A stretch of 64,000 bases of DNA from Centaurea solstitialis (taxonomy: Eukaryota > Streptophyta > Magnoliopsida > Asterales > Asteraceae): assembly GCA_030169165.1 (NCBI GenBank), contig CM058041.1, positions 27,916,622 to 27,980,621 of the forward strand, written 5' to 3'. The translations under genes and the position numbers were made by a program. Numbering within the stretch: the first letter of the stretch is position 1; each line of letters opens with the position of its first letter. Shown in pieces: positions 32,766 through 45,375 of this stretch. The notes beneath the pieces are model-generated. The model had not been told where the DNA came from and did not search any database. It was given only the letters and a program-made list of their open reading frames with translations.

Positions 32766-32774
32766 TAAATTTTC

Positions 32775-33495
32775 TTATTGATTTAGTATTTTAGTTATCT
32801 ATTTTTAGTTTTGGTGATAATATGTTTCGTGACATTTACTAAGGGTGTTGAGAGACACACCACACCCTACATTATTTTACCTTATATAGCTCTTAAATTA
32901 TTACATATTAAATGTTTTTTTGACTTTTTTTAATTAATGTTCACATTTTTTTTCTTTAACTTTTATGTTCTCTTACTTAACTATTAATTACATTGTAAAA
33001 CTAATTTTGACTACATTCAAAAGCCATTTTTTTATTTATTTTTCTTAAAATAAATATTACATTAAAAATATATAATTGTAAAATCTAATAATAAGTTAAT
33101 TTTTATAAATTTTTTATAGAAATGTGATACGTTTATAATGATAATTTTTTAATTAAGTATATGTATGTATATATAATATATATATTCCTATTCAACAATT
33201 TATATATGTTAGATATTCGGTTTTCTGGGTAGTATACTAGTGTTACTTTTTATATTTCGGGCTTATGAACTTATAATTTTAATTTTTTACATACATACAT
33301 ACATATATATACCTATGATTCAATATCTACAAGTTAATTTTTTTATTCTATTATATACAAACAAATTATATTCCAATATACACATTATTGAAATTTATGT
33401 AATAATCAATATATTATTTCTTATAAGTAACAAGACATTTGTCTTTCTATTTTATTTATTTGAATTTATTTTATTTTATAATAATTATAATACAT
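32775..33495. other. Very AT-rich stretch, no gene seen
   Basis: Long A/T runs and TATATG repeats. The 116-codon frame at 33240-33590 is Ile/Phe/Tyr-rich, as expected by chance in such DNA. Confidence 0.45.
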
Positions 33496-33504
33496 TTATT
33501 TTTA

Positions 33505-34542
33505 GGGTTAATTTCATGTACGCCCTTATTAAACTTCAAAATATCATATTTACCCAACATAAACTACAAATATCATATATACCCTTCTGAACCTATCAAA
33601 ATATCATATTTACCCAAAAAAATAATTTTTTTTTAAATTTTGATCATTTTAAATCAAATTTAATAATTTCTAATTAAAACTTTTAGTAAATGGACATTTT
33701 TACCCCTGTTAAAAATTATATATATATATATATATAAATAAATAAATAATTAAAAAAACTCTTTCTTCCACAAACTCCTCCATCAACACCATATCAAGAA
33801 CTCCCCCATCAACATTCAACACCATATCAAGAAACTTGTACAAATCCAGACATGAGATATGAAATCAAAAACTTATACAAATCTTTAATCATATACAACT
33901 ATGGATTTCAATTTCAAACTCTGAATAGGTTTAAGATTTTGACTTTTGCTATATCTACAAACCTGGATATGGTATTGTTTCATTATAATTCAGATCACAA
34001 GAAAAAATCAACGCCGGTGGTGTCGACGACTGGTGGTGGGTGGCGGCATCAGACATGGTCGGAGGGGCAAGGGGAAGGTGGTGTGTCGTAGTGATGGTGG
34101 GCATGTCAATGGTGGTGGAGATCTGGTACGACAATGGTGATGGTGGTGGTTGTGTTGATTTGTTGGTGGTGCTATTGACATGGTTTGATGGTATTTTGGA
34201 GATGATTTTAGATTTGCACATGGAAGGATGGAAGGTCTCTTGGTGGGGAAGATGAAGTATCTTGGGAGATGAAGTTTCTTGGAAATAGTGTTTATTTTTT
34301 TAACTTTATTATTTATTTATTTTATTGTATAAATATTAATGAGGATAAAAATGTCAATTCATTAACAATTATAATTATATATTATTAAATTTGATTTAAA
34401 ATTGATTTAAAATTGATTAAAAATAATATTTGGGTAAATATGATATTTTGATAGTTTAGGAAAGGGTATATATGATATTTGTAGTTTAAGTTGGGTAAAT
34501 ATGATATTTTGAAGTTTAATAAGGGCATACATGAATTAACCC
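33505..34542. mobile_element. Foldback MULE with 9-bp TSD and GC-rich interior
   Basis: The termini GGGTTAATTTCATGTACGCC and its inverted partner AATTAACCC-end are flanked by TTATTTTTA (33496-33504 and 34543-34551). The arms contain repeated ATATCATATTTACCC. The interior 34007-34260 is GGTGG-rich and unlike the AT-rich arms, which may be captured host sequence (Pack-MULE style); no intact protein is readable. Confidence 0.87.
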
Positions 34543-34551
34543 TTATTTTTA

Positions 34552-35334
34552 TTAGTATTTATTAATAACAAGAAAAAGAAACAAAAAAAGAATAATATTA
34601 GAGAGAGAGAGAGAGAGAGAAAGAATTATTAAATGATGACTCAAACTTTTAGGTATTTTTTTAAAATATTAAGTAATAATTACTATAGGGTGGGATGTCT
34701 TGATCCATAGGGTGGAGTCTATAAATCCATACCCAAACAGAATAAAATTAGTTGGTGCTTGTACTTGGTAGTGAAGGTTGCTTTTCCATTAACGCGCATA
34801 ATTAATCGTGTTGAAATTTCTTAAAGCATCTTCAAAGGTTATGCTAATGTAACGATTTTGAAGATTTAGAATTTTAAAAGTGTTTTGCCCCATCATCAAA
34901 TAAATGCTAAAATAGTGGAAAATATGGAAAGTAGAAATCTTTAACGTCTTGTTTAATTTTTGATTTTCAACTTTTATTTGCTACTTATTTTTTATTCGGT
35001 CAGACATAAGACAATTTAGATCATTTGTTTTTTTTTTAATCTTTTCCAAAAGTGACAACATACCCACTTAATTACAATATTACATCTTATTTCTGCCCAA
35101 AACAATTCTTTTGATTTCAATATCGATTTTAGCCAAGTTCTAACCCTTAACCTAAATTACGGGATCCTTCCAAATTATACCCCTGTCCTTCAAACAACAT
35201 CAAATCTCAAATTTAACTCGCTAAGGACACTCATTCTTCCAAATTATACCATCTCATACCTCTCCTCAATGAACACCAAAGCAAACCGCAAAACCCATCA
35301 ATTTTCATTCTAGTTTTTCTGTTCGATATCCCGC
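34552..35334. other. Non-coding stretch before the copia element
   Basis: Contains a GA microsatellite at 34601-34622 and nothing else that I recognise. Confidence 0.4.
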
Positions 35335-35339
35335 TTAAC

Positions 35340-36196
35340 TGTTGGGTTTTTGTGGGTTTCCTCTGGTCAAACTGACTCGAGGATTATCATGGATCACGAA
35401 ACCTTGCTGGTTCGATAAATCCCACTGGTCTGATAACCAAACTGGTAAAAGACTTACACAATCCAAACTCACTGTTTCGATTTAATGCGGAAGCGATAAA
35501 GTTAAAAAACCCTAAAACACTTGATGATCTTTAATCGTTTTAGTTTAATCAATTCTGATAGTTTAGATGGTTTACCTGGATTGCTTGAGAATTGATCCAC
35601 CGGTGATTGACCAACGAATGTTCTTCTAGCAGAACGAGAAACCCGAAATCTGAGAAACCGAAACTGGAATCCGAGAAAGGGAGGGAGATCGGCGCCTGGT
35701 GGGAGAGAGAGAGAGAGAGAGAAACTAAAAAAAAAACTGATTTTTTGAGTTGATTCAATAATTCTTCCTTAGACCCATAAGGCTTATTTATATGGAAGAA
35801 AACAATACAGTTTGTATAGGATTCAGTTTCCTTATTATAATTATCTTATTCTTTTCTTGCTGAAAAAGAATTTGCTTATGATAATTATCTCTCTCTATAT
35901 ATATATATATATATTTATCTAATATATATATATAAAACTATTAATTAACTATTATATATTTATTCTATCAAATAAATATACAATCTTCTAATTAATTAAT
36001 AACCCTCCAACTTTGGGATTTCTGACTGAAATTACCCAACTGATTTATAATTAACTATTATAAATCTTAACTCTCCATTTCTGGGTTTCATATAACTTAT
36101 TCGATTTATAGGTCCTCACAGGTGTGACCCTCAAGTGTCTTGCAACATTGGATGTGTAACCACTTGGTTTGTCAACCCTGCACATAATTCCTAACA
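35340..36196 (-). repeat. Copia 3' LTR (left copy)
   Basis: 857 bp with a GA run at about 35701-35721 and TA runs near 35900. Immediately to its right, minus-strand AAGTGAGAGTC (36197 on) is the probable polypurine tract. Small open frames inside it are not genes. Confidence 0.92.
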
Positions 36197-38310
36197 GACT
36201 CTCACTTGTGCAAGTTGGCAATACTGCCTTGATTACACGGACCTAAGGAGGCCCCTAGACAGGCACTTAGGCTAACCAGGTTACAAGAACTCTTATACCC
36301 AGACTGGTGATAAAAACTTTCCGTAAGGAAATAGTATCTATGAAACTACTGTTCATTGATTGGGTATATCTTGGCTTTTCCCTTTGCATCACGATATTTC
36401 ATCTGTGAGTATGAGCTTGGAAAGTGTCAACTCTAAATACTCAAGATTTTGTTTTCTTGACTATCCGACTTTTACTGATAGGTAAACGACAAAGAACTAA
36501 TCAGTTTGTTTGGGCATGGCCATGCACTTCATCAGTATATTCAGTCAGTCAAGATGGGCCCAGAAATATCTCTCTTCAAAGAAGAGGTGCAAATCCCATC
36601 TTGCATATCTGCCTTTAACACCACGGCTTCCGCTGAATCTAGTTACGCCCATTATAGCCACCCTGTTACGGCGTAGCGGTTGAGTGCACTAAGTGTTCAG
36701 CAGTCCTCATGATATCAAATCAGATACCTCAGGTGATAGGGACAACCACTGTGAGATTTACTTATGACTGATTCCAAGAAGTAATCTCAACTGCGGATCA
36801 CGTCCGATATTTGCTACTCTATCAAATATCTGTGCAACTTTTAGTCTACAACGCTTGTAGCTGTTATTCAGCAGCTGATCATAACTACCTAAAAGTTCAC
36901 AATGACTTTAACACCTTATCATGTTCCCATAATGATAAGTTGTCACGGACAAGTTTTGAATGAAAACTGGAAACTAGTTTCATTCCTGGATTATAAAACA
37001 TGCAAAATGTAAATGTGATAAAGAAATTAATTTTGTATAGTCCATATTACACGCTGTAATAATAACAAAATTAAATGTCTTTTCTTTAATAACTTTCATA
37101 ATATCTATTTAACGTTTGTTAAATACTGGTCTAAAATGAAGTATCACCTATCTTTCAGTTTAAACCCTTTGATTAAAGTTTACCATTTTAATCAAAGTGA
37201 TAACCAAATAATACAAGTTTGTTTATATTGTCTACTTGTATTTGCTAATCATTGTTTTGCAAACACTTTTAAAACAATAATTAGACTTTTATCATATTCC
37301 ATGAACTTGGAGACCTGGACTAACTTCCAGTTCCTGAATATGTAAAACTAAATTGCAACTTTCCTTAGTTGCTGTGTAGATGAATGATTTCTACCTGAAA
37401 TCAGATTCCATTTACTATGTTGGCAAATCTACTGGAATTCTATAACTAATCCAACACTTTAATTATTGATTTAAAAGTCAATCATGTATTTCCTTTGTTT
37501 CAAGGATCTTTGAGACTTTTATCCTTTTGATTATAAGGTAAATTATATCTTATGAATTTTCATCCTACCTGGATCATAAATTCCGAGATATATCGAATCA
37601 ATAATTATATCTTTTATTCTTTATCTTAGACTAGATAGAGAGCAAATTTGAGCTCCCACTATCCTATATGAAAAACTGATTATTACTCAAAATTAACTAT
37701 TGACTTAGTCAAAACTTTGATTAGTCAATTCTATTTTAAGTAATAAACTTTGAGAATTTCTTTTATAAAACTTAACTGGATTTGATTAAATCCTAATTCC
37801 AGAACTTGGAATCTTTCTAGTTTTTATAAATACTGTTATTAACGTTATCTGAGTTAATATCCTGAATTCTCCCCTTTTAAAATAAGACTTGATCAAAATA
37901 TTATTCATAAACGTTTTATTCTCAAAACACATTTCGTGTATTTTGATAGTTTTTCATATAAATTACTTCAATTTAATAGATATTATTGAAGTAATTATAA
38001 CAGGCAATGTCTAGGATCAAGTCAGAACTTGACTTTGTCAAGAATCTTTCATGCATAACAGATATTTATTCAAGACAAACAACTTATAAAATTTAAAACA
38101 TTCAATAAGTATCCATAAACCAAAAATAACTGTTTAAAATAAAATTGTCTTGAAAAATAAATATCTAAAAAGAACTCCCATCTTGATCCTTGCAATTCTC
38201 GGGCACATCACTTCTGACCACCTGCAATAATCATTTGCACTAGGTATCAGTACACTTGCAAACTAACAAGTAAGAAGTGATAAACTAAAGCAATCACAAA
38301 TGTCTGAGGT
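36197..38310 (-). other. Copia element, region downstream of gag, no pol
   Basis: 2.1 kb where pol would be expected, with only short random frames. No trace of the integrase DDE, RT (Y-V-D-D) or RNase H motifs is readable in any frame, so pol is absent rather than merely mutated. Confidence 0.7.
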
Positions 38311-39180
38311 TTATATACCTGCTTCATGACGCTTTGGGCAGTTCTGCCTCCAGTGACCGACCTCATTGCATGTGAAGCAGCGGTTCTCGGTCCTAGCTTT
38401 ATTTGGCTTAACTTTCTTGCCCTTGCCCTTGCCCTTGCCTTTGCCTTTCTTGGGTGCACTCTGGACGGCCTGAACTGGTCCCTTCCCTTTGCTGGTGCTA
38501 GCATGCCCATTTTTCTTTTTCACCCCTCCGTCTCTTACCATTAAGATATCCTTGGTCTTGTTCTTGTTCCCCATATTCAGTTCAGCTGTCTTAAGCATGG
38601 AGTGTAATTCTGCTATTGACTTCTCCATGTTATTCATATTGTAATTGACTACAAAGGGCCTGTAGTCTTCTGACAGTGAATTGAGTATGGTATCTGTTGC
38701 TAGCTGCAACGGAACCGGGTGACCAAGCCTCTCCAGATGATCCAAGTGCCGTTTCATTTTCATGACATGGTCACTTACTGATGTCCCTTTTATCATCTTG
38801 CACTCATTAAATGCTTTTGTGGCATCGTAACGTTCTGTACGAGCCTGGGTCTGGAACATGTCCCTCAGCTGGCGGATCATGTCATAAGCATTTGTATTTA
38901 TGAGCCCTGCTTGCAGATCTGGGCTCATAGTTGCAAGCATGAGACAGGCAACATCCAACAGGTCATCTGTGTGCTTCTTGTGGGCATTCCTGGCAGCAGC
39001 CGGAGCAGTTGCCGGAGGAGCCTCCCCAAGAGGCTCTTCAAGGACATACCATTTCCTTTCGTGTCTGAGCACAATCATCAGATTGCGCTCCCAGTCAAGG
39101 AAATTAGAGCCGGTCAACTTATCCTTCTCTAGGATAGAGCGGAGGGAAAGATTGTTAGTGCTGGTAACAGTGCTTGCCAT
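38311..39180 (-). CDS. Copia GAG protein
   Basis: An intact 289-codon frame. The N-terminus LSLRSILEKDKLTGSNFLDW is the usual copia gag opening with the conserved 'GSNF.DW' step. A helical capsid region follows (about 60-200), including AYDMIRQLRDMFQTQAR and VSDHVMKMKRHLDHLERLGHPV. A Lys/Gly repeat (KGKGKGKGKGKK) near 250 precedes the zinc knuckle CFTCNEVGHWRQNC (C-x2-C-x4-H-x4-C, about 268-281). GAG would coat the RNA and form cytoplasmic particles. The frame stops eight residues after the knuckle at CPKRHEAGI, directly at a sequence that looks like a splice donor (GCAG|GTATAT on the minus strand). No stops or frameshifts occur, so the protein may be made; pol would have to come from a related full element. 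Confidence 0.88.
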   Translation of the reverse strand: MASTVTSTNNLSLRSILEKDKLTGSNFLDWERNLMIVLRHERKWYVLEEPLGEAPPATAPAAARNAHKKHTDDLLDVACLMLATMSPDLQAGLINTNAYDMIRQLRDMFQTQARTERYDATKAFNECKMIKGTSVSDHVMKMKRHLDHLERLGHPVPLQLATDTILNSLSEDYRPFVVNYNMNNMEKSIAELHSMLKTAELNMGNKNKTKDILMVRDGGVKKKNGHASTSKGKGPVQAVQSAPKKGKGKGKGKGKKVKPNKARTENRCFTCNEVGHWRQNCPKRHEAGI

Positions 39181-42160
39181 CTACACAAATGAAAACTTTT
39201 GGTCTTTAGCAACTGTAAATAGATTAAATTCCAATAAATATCAATAAACCCTTAAATGATCATTTTATTGGACTAGGATCCTTATTTCATACGTCCTGAT
39301 GTGCGGTATGTTCTTGCTCCACCAGGCCCGTATTTATTTCGGTAGGTAAGGACTTTTACCAATCATATCTACCTGATATGACTCCTAGATCTTTTCGGGA
39401 CCACGGTAACTACCTGTGCATGTTTCAGTCCCTCTAAGTGCATTTTGGCCCGGTACCTCCCGGTGAACTTAACAGTACCAAAATAGATCTCACCATTTTG
39501 GGGACCTGATCACTATACTCTGGCCGGTACCACCCGGAGATAATTCGCAGAGTTATGTAACCCCTCCAGTTTCAGTTTGAACACGGACGTTGAAGGTGTG
39601 ATCACTCATAACCCCCGTGTACCTTATGCTGAAGGTGCCCCTAGATGGGTTGCACTACTGATCTATGATTTTCGGGGTTTTGAAAATTTTACTTCCAGGT
39701 TTTGAAAAACATAATTCTGAAAAACTGATTGTTATAAAGGCAGCTGATGTTTTAAACTAACTGTTTCAAACATTCATACTATTTTAAAACTAACTGTTTT
39801 AATAGCATACTTAGTTGATTAAAACTAACTGTTTTTGTCAACTTGCCTTTTATATGAAACAATCATCTATAGGTTTTAAAACTACTGTTTTGTAAAAGTT
39901 CGGAAAACTAGTAATTAAAAACCCATATCTATATTTGTGATATAACCTAGTTTTAAAACAACCTCTCTATTTAAAACTACCAACATGCAAGATATCACAA
40001 ATAAACATTCAACTATGTAATAACAATTAATCACATAATAGCTAATTATAGTTTTTGCCAACGTTTGTTTCCTAGGGTCCTATAATGACCTATTTCACTA
40101 AAAGCTTCAAAACTCGCGTAGCTCCCACTGGCGTCGCCATGTTTGTCAGTACTCCGGTAAGAGGAAGAACTTTAGCAGCTCCCACTGGCCTCGCCATCCC
40201 GGAAAAACAAAACATCTATCCTAAGGTCATTATTACATAAGGGGTTGTAAATGGCACGCAGGCCTCCCCGTAAATATGTCAAGGGTCTAAGTTGGCAAAA
40301 ATCTATAATAGGCATATATATATATATGTATATACTCAAACTGAGATGCATATATAGAATTCAAGCAATCACGCAATTATATATAAAGTATAAATAAACA
40401 ATATAATAAAAGCGAGAAATAAACCTAGATCCGTTAAAATTATTTTGTCTCAATTATCGCAAAACTTGGTTTTAAATGACTTTATAAAACAAACTGTTTT
40501 ATAATATTTTAATCTGAAAATAGTTTTTTGCCTGATTTATAAATTCATCTAGACTTATAAACTATAAATCTTATAAATCAAAAACCAATTTTCTAAAATA
40601 TTTACAATTTATCCAAAAATATATCAAACCGGGTTCATCGATCAAATTTTTAAAAGTACTGGCCTTTGTGCTTTAATTAATTAGCAAATCACGATATTAG
40701 GCCTATTTGAAAAACTTAATTTTATAAAAGCTTATCAAACCGGACAATTCAGTTCAACTGGTTTGAATAAAATTTCCCAATTAAACTTTATTTTTTAAAA
40801 ATTCGGATAAAAAATGCTTAAAACCAAACAAACCCCTTATTGGGCCATAACTTGGTCCAAAGTACTGGGCTTTGGGCCTGATTACAAAAACTTGGCCCAG
40901 ACTGATGAAAAAACCTAGATGGATCGGAAGTCTGGCTCGCGCCGCGAAGGGAAAGACTGGCTCGCGCCGCGAAAGACCTCATCAGGGGCCTGTTCGCACC
41001 GCGAGTCCCTCAACGATCATCATCGGACCGTTTCTGGAGACCGCCGGCCACCACCACGCTGGTGGTTTGGCCGTGGTCATCGCAAACACCGCCTCTGCCA
41101 TCGCCACGATTGCGGTTTGAAGCCGCCGGCCACTACCGATTTGGTGGTTTGGCCGTGGTTTCTCGGTGATTTGAACGCCGTTGCCACCACGCATATCTCC
41201 ATCGCCGATGACCGCCACCCATAGGTGGCGATCGGCGAACGCACAACTAATGCCGTTATCCGAGGACGATGACAAAACGCCACCGCTACCTCTGTTTAAC
41301 AGCAAACATCGTTATCGCCACGGCGTTGATGGCAATTGGCCACCGTCGTCGTGCGATTGGAAACCGCCGCACTACGCCGTCGATCATCACCAATCTGGTG
41401 GCGATCCGATTGGCGATCGTAATCAACGCCGCCACCACCAACACGGTGGCTTTGGCCATCGATGGTTTAAACGGCAACCGCCGCCACCGCTTTGCGCGGT
41501 TTGGCCGGCGATTGCTGGCGGTATGGTGTCGACAGCCATGAACACCGCCACCCACCACCGCTCTAGCGGTCTCTGGTGGTTGCGGTGTGGCCACCGCCAA
41601 CTGGCGATGCGGCCGCGGCCCGGCGTTACGGTCACCACGAACGGTGGTGCAGCCGTGGTTATGTCGTGTTCATCCACCGTGATCACAATCCACCCGCCAC
41701 CACCTATCTGGTGGTGCGGTTTTGATCTCTGGCGGTCATGGCCACTATTAAAAAAACGCGGTTCGGCCTCGTTTCAGCCGCCGCTGCTGCTTCTGCGGCT
41801 ACGGTCACTACCACTTGCCACCACCACCGATTTGTGGTGTGGTTACGGTGGTTGGCCATCCTCCATCGGCCGGCCATCGTTGCTATTGATCGGCTGCCAC
41901 CACAAAACGGTGGTGTAGCCGTGAATCAGTCCGGCCACCGGTTTCGGCCGCCACCAATCTGGTGGTGTGCCCTCGGTGGTTTACGCTTAGTGACAAACGG
42001 TCACCAAACGATCAGTTCGGGTTTGATTTTTCGTACGATAAAAAGCTTAGAATTTTTGATAAAAATCAAATCTTTATAAACGATTTAAAACTTGATACTC
42101 AAGCAACTAATTTTTTAACGGATCATATGAGAATAAAAACTAGAAACGATTGAACCAGTA
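39181..42160 (-). other. Long leader of the copia element
   Basis: 3 kb between the primer site and gag, much longer than in typical copia elements. No conserved ORF. 39280-39680 has repeated CCCGGTGAAC/CCACCCGG words; 40920-42010 is a distinct GC-rich block listed separately. Confidence 0.6.
40920..42010. repeat. GC-rich block of CCACC...GGTGG hairpin units in the leader
   Basis: Short inverted units such as CCACCACC-n-GGTGGT recur about ten times (near 41050, 41125, 41385, 41430, 41645, 41700, 41820, 41900, 41955). They are often followed by TTTGGCCGTGG. The surrounding element is AT-rich. Open frames on both strands (e.g. 41181-41918) are repetitive His/Pro/Trp-rich and not convincing proteins. 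Confidence 0.7.
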
Positions 42161-42172
42161 GCTCTGATACCA
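42161..42172 (-). other. Primer binding site, initiator tRNA-Met
   Basis: TGGTATCAGAGC on the minus strand, next to the inner edge of the right LTR (42174). It is the standard site of copia elements and fixes the orientation. Confidence 0.9.
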
Positions 42173-42173
42173 C

Positions 42174-43023
42174 TGTTGGGTTTTTGTGGGTTTCCTCTGG
42201 TCAAACTGACTCGAGGATTATCATGGATCACGAAACCTTGCTGGTTCGATAAATCCCACTAGTCTGATAACCAAACTGGTAAAAGACTTACACAATCCAA
42301 ACTCACTGTTTCGATTTAATGCGGAAGCGATAAAGTTAAAAAACCCTAAAACACTTGATGATCTTTAATCGTTTTAGTTTAATCAATTCTGATAGTTTAG
42401 ATGGTTTACCTGGATTGCTTGAGAATTGATCCACCGGTGATTGACCAACGAATGTTCTTCTAGCAGAACGAGAAACCCGAAATCTGAGAAACCGAAACTG
42501 GAATCCGAGAAAGGGAGGGAGATCGGCGCCTGGTGGGAGAGAGAGAGAGAGAGAGAGAGAAACTGAAAAAAAAAACTGATTTTTTGAGTTGATTCAATAA
42601 TTCTTCCTTAGACCCATAAGGCTTATTTATATTGAAGAAAACAATACAGTTTGTATAGGATTCAGTTTCCTTATTATAATTATCTTATTCTTTTCTTGCT
42701 GGAAAAGAATTTGCTTATGATAATTATCTCTCTATATATATATTTATCTAATATATATATAAAACTATTAATTAACTATTATATATTTATTCTATCAAAT
42801 ACATATACAATCTTCTAATTAATTAATAACCCTCCAACTTTGGGATTTCTGACTGAAATTACCCAACTGATTTATAATTAACTATTATAAATCTTAACTC
42901 TCCATTTCTGGGTTTCATATAACTTATTCGATTTATAGGTCCTCACAGGTGTGACCCTCAAGTGTCTTGCAACATTGGATGTGTAACCACTTGGTTTGTC
43001 AACCCTGCACATAATTCCTAACA
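42174..43023 (-). repeat. Copia 5' LTR (right copy)
   Basis: 850 bp; differs from the left copy by about five substitutions and by GA/TA run length. Confidence 0.92.
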
Positions 43024-43589
43024 TTAACATCACCTACAAATCAGTGTTGCATTTGAATCTGGATAGATTCAAATTGAGACATGCAAATGGCTTTTGAAAA
43101 CTCCTCCCTTTCATCTCGTTCAATGGTGGTAGTGGTCCTAGATGTTGTAAACAGATGAAACGTAGAGGTAAGATCTGCACCGTAACAATGGTTCTGCTCC
43201 AATAAACTTTACCATGTCATGTGGTTCGTAGTGACCCGACCCAAACGAACTCCGACCAGACCCTCAATCTACACGACACCGATGGTTATGGTAAATATTA
43301 TGAACTTAAATCTTTTTTATAACAACTCCGTAGTCATAGAAGTCATTTATTAAACCTTACCTTGGAATGCCCTTGGTAGTTCAATTACCTTAATCAGTGT
43401 GTTTAACAATGATTAAAATTTTACCCAGTAAAAAAATAAAAATAAATAAAGATCAATAGTTTTACCCACCAAGTAAAGATACTTATTTGGTAAGAATTTA
43501 ATAAGTTATAAATGTTTGTTGTTAATTCATTTAATGGCCAATAATAAAAGTTTTACCCTTTGCAATTATTTGAAAGAAATTAACGTGCT
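43024..43589. other. Spacer and presumed promoter region of the VAC1-like gene
   Basis: No ORF and no clear repeat boundary. Its right end leads into the candidate leader exon; I could not single out a convincing TATA box. Confidence 0.35.
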
Positions 43590-43705
43590 CTCTGAACGAA
43601 TTCAAAAGCTCTGAATCATTCGTCCTCTTAAGTCTTAACACCGAGCCATATCATTCAGAAGCTACTCGCTCCGTCTCTCTCGGCTTCTTATCTCAGGCAA
43701 TTCTG
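43590..43705 (+). other. VAC1: Candidate 5' UTR exon of the VAC1-like gene
   Basis: A CT-rich, less AT-rich segment (CTCGCTCCGTCTCTCTCGG) ends at TTCTG|GTATGT, a good splice donor at 43705/43706. The sequence after it is T-rich and intron-like. A possible acceptor is TGTATGCAG at 46052, 12 bases before the preferred ATG, although its pyrimidine tract is weak. RNA evidence would be needed; another gene's first exon is an alternative. Confidence 0.4.
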
Positions 43706-44111
43706 GTATGTCAAACCCTTATCTCTTTCTAGGTTTAAAAATCATGGCTTTTTTGTGATTTCTTTGGTGTTTTCTTTTCATATGTATTGTGTTTGCCTAT
43801 GATTTCCATTTGGCTACTTTTGAATTCTGCAGATTTTATTGCCCCCCATTGTCTTCCTATTGTGTTCTTGTCAGTACTTCCTGTTTCTTTTTATCATGAG
43901 CACCAAGTGTTTGATAAAAGTTCCCAGTGACAAAAAGTTCAACTTATAAACTAATTCAGTAATTCCTATGTGTAGTTTACCAGATATGATTTTTTTTTTG
44001 TGTGGGGTCATTGGTAGTTTAAATTGTATGTGTAGTAATATATTATTTAGTTTACTTGAGTTTGGTGTTGTTCATGGAGATTTTTCAATGTAACATGTAG
44101 GGATTACGTCT

Positions 44112-44406
44112 GTGTTTGTCAAACTAGCTGATAAGCTAGTTGTCAACTAATAAAGCTGGCTGGTAGTTGATAAGCTAGCTTATGAATACATTATGTTTGG
44201 CAAAAACTAGCTTATGAGTATGTAAAATGACCAAAAGGGTATCTTGGGGTATATTAATTAAATATTGATAAGGGTATAATTGGAAAAAGCTACAAAAAGA
44301 TCCTGAAACGTTACTCCAACTAGCGTTTCAATAAGTTAGCTTATAGCTTATGGTCCATCCAAACATGTACTAGGCTACTAGCTTATAAGCTAGCTTATTT
44401 TTGCCT
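44112..44406. mobile_element. MITE with TAGCTTATAAGCTAGC ends, in the presumed leader intron
   Basis: TTTGTCAAACTAGCTGATAAG at the left and CTAGCTTATAAGCTAGCTTA at the right are inverted; the interior is non-coding. Related to 9493-10275. TSD unclear. Confidence 0.6.
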
Positions 44407-45147
44407 TACACAACCTACGTAGCACAGTTGCACTAAGGCAGGGTTGAAATTTCTACCCAAGTAATTGAAATAAAAGTTCTCTTCACAAGGCACCTAACAA
44501 GTATGAATCAAGCACAATTAATGCAAAACTTATCATGCAATTGCACAGTTGGTGTTTGACACCATGAAGTTCATATTTTTTTACTTTCTAATTGTATAAA
44601 TGGAAAATATGTAGCTATGTTATGTTATGTAAACTACTACTTAATCGAAATTCTTCAATTGCTTAGACCAAGCAGTGACTTAACATCAACTCAAAACTAC
44701 ACAAGTGTGCTCTAAATCTTCAGGGGTAGTTGAATACTACAAAATTGTTAACCGTAGAATAGACGCATCAAGTTACAATAGACTCGTAAGAAATGTGGCA
44801 TGGGAGTTAACCTATGAAGTTCGATTGAGTGAGAGGTATTCTATATCTCAATTAAATATATCAATGTGTTGGTTAAGCCACAGTAGGTATGAAGATGAAA
44901 GCATAACCCATATGTATGCTATCTCACATAATAACACCAAACTACCTCATTCTAAAGCATTGATGATGTTACTTGTCTGAAGATATTAAACTCAATGACC
45001 AGTTGACCACCTGTTTTTACAAATGCATGGTTCTATGGTTCTAGAGAAAAGTAACTTACCATGTCAACATTGCAAGTCTTGTGAAGAATTTCTTAAATGA
45101 AGCCTATTTTTGCCTTTGTTGTAATTTCATTATGATTAATGTGTTTA

Positions 45148-45375
45148 TCAGCTTAAATATCAATAATTCGTTCCACTTCCAAAATCTCTTGATCTTTGTT
45201 TCTGAGCTTAAAATTTGGATTTCCAGTTGACTGCTTTTCTGAGCTTAAATTATAGTTTTCCAGTTTGACTGCTGTTCTGAGCTTAAATATCAATAATTCA
45301 TTCCATTTTATTTGGTATGGTTTTGTTTCTGAGCTTAAGTTTCAGATTTCCAGTTGACTGCATTTCTAATTGTAC
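45148..45375 (+). repeat. Diverged tandem repeats, CTGAGCTTAAA...TTTCCAGTTGACTGC
   Basis: CTGAGCTTA occurs at about 45202, 45239, 45275 and 45331, with a related GCTTAAATATCAATAATTC at 45152 and 45280. TTTCCAGTT(T)GACTGC alternates with it. It lies in the presumed leader intron; the rest of 43706-46052 has no further recognisable feature. Confidence 0.65.

Larger units (their letters stand above)
35340..43023 (-). mobile_element. Gag-only Ty1/copia element (TR-GAG-like)
   Basis: The LTRs 35340-36196 and 42174-43023 both read TGTTGGG...CTAACA on the plus strand. The TSD TTAAC is at 35335-35339 and 43024-43028. The primer site complementary to initiator tRNA-Met and the gag gene are on the minus strand, so the right LTR is the 5' one. 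The 6-kb interior has gag but no protease, integrase or RT. About five substitutions separate the LTRs, so insertion is recent. Confidence 0.93.

Noticed and set aside
33240..33636. 116- and 65-codon frames rich in Ile, Phe and Tyr
   Set aside because: Chance frames in very AT-rich DNA; they also cross the boundary of a MULE.
40872..42079. Open frames up to 245 codons on both strands in the GC-rich block
   Set aside because: The frames overlap on both strands, and are His/Pro/Trp-rich because of CCACC/GGTGG repeats. Long frames are expected by chance where stop codons are rare.
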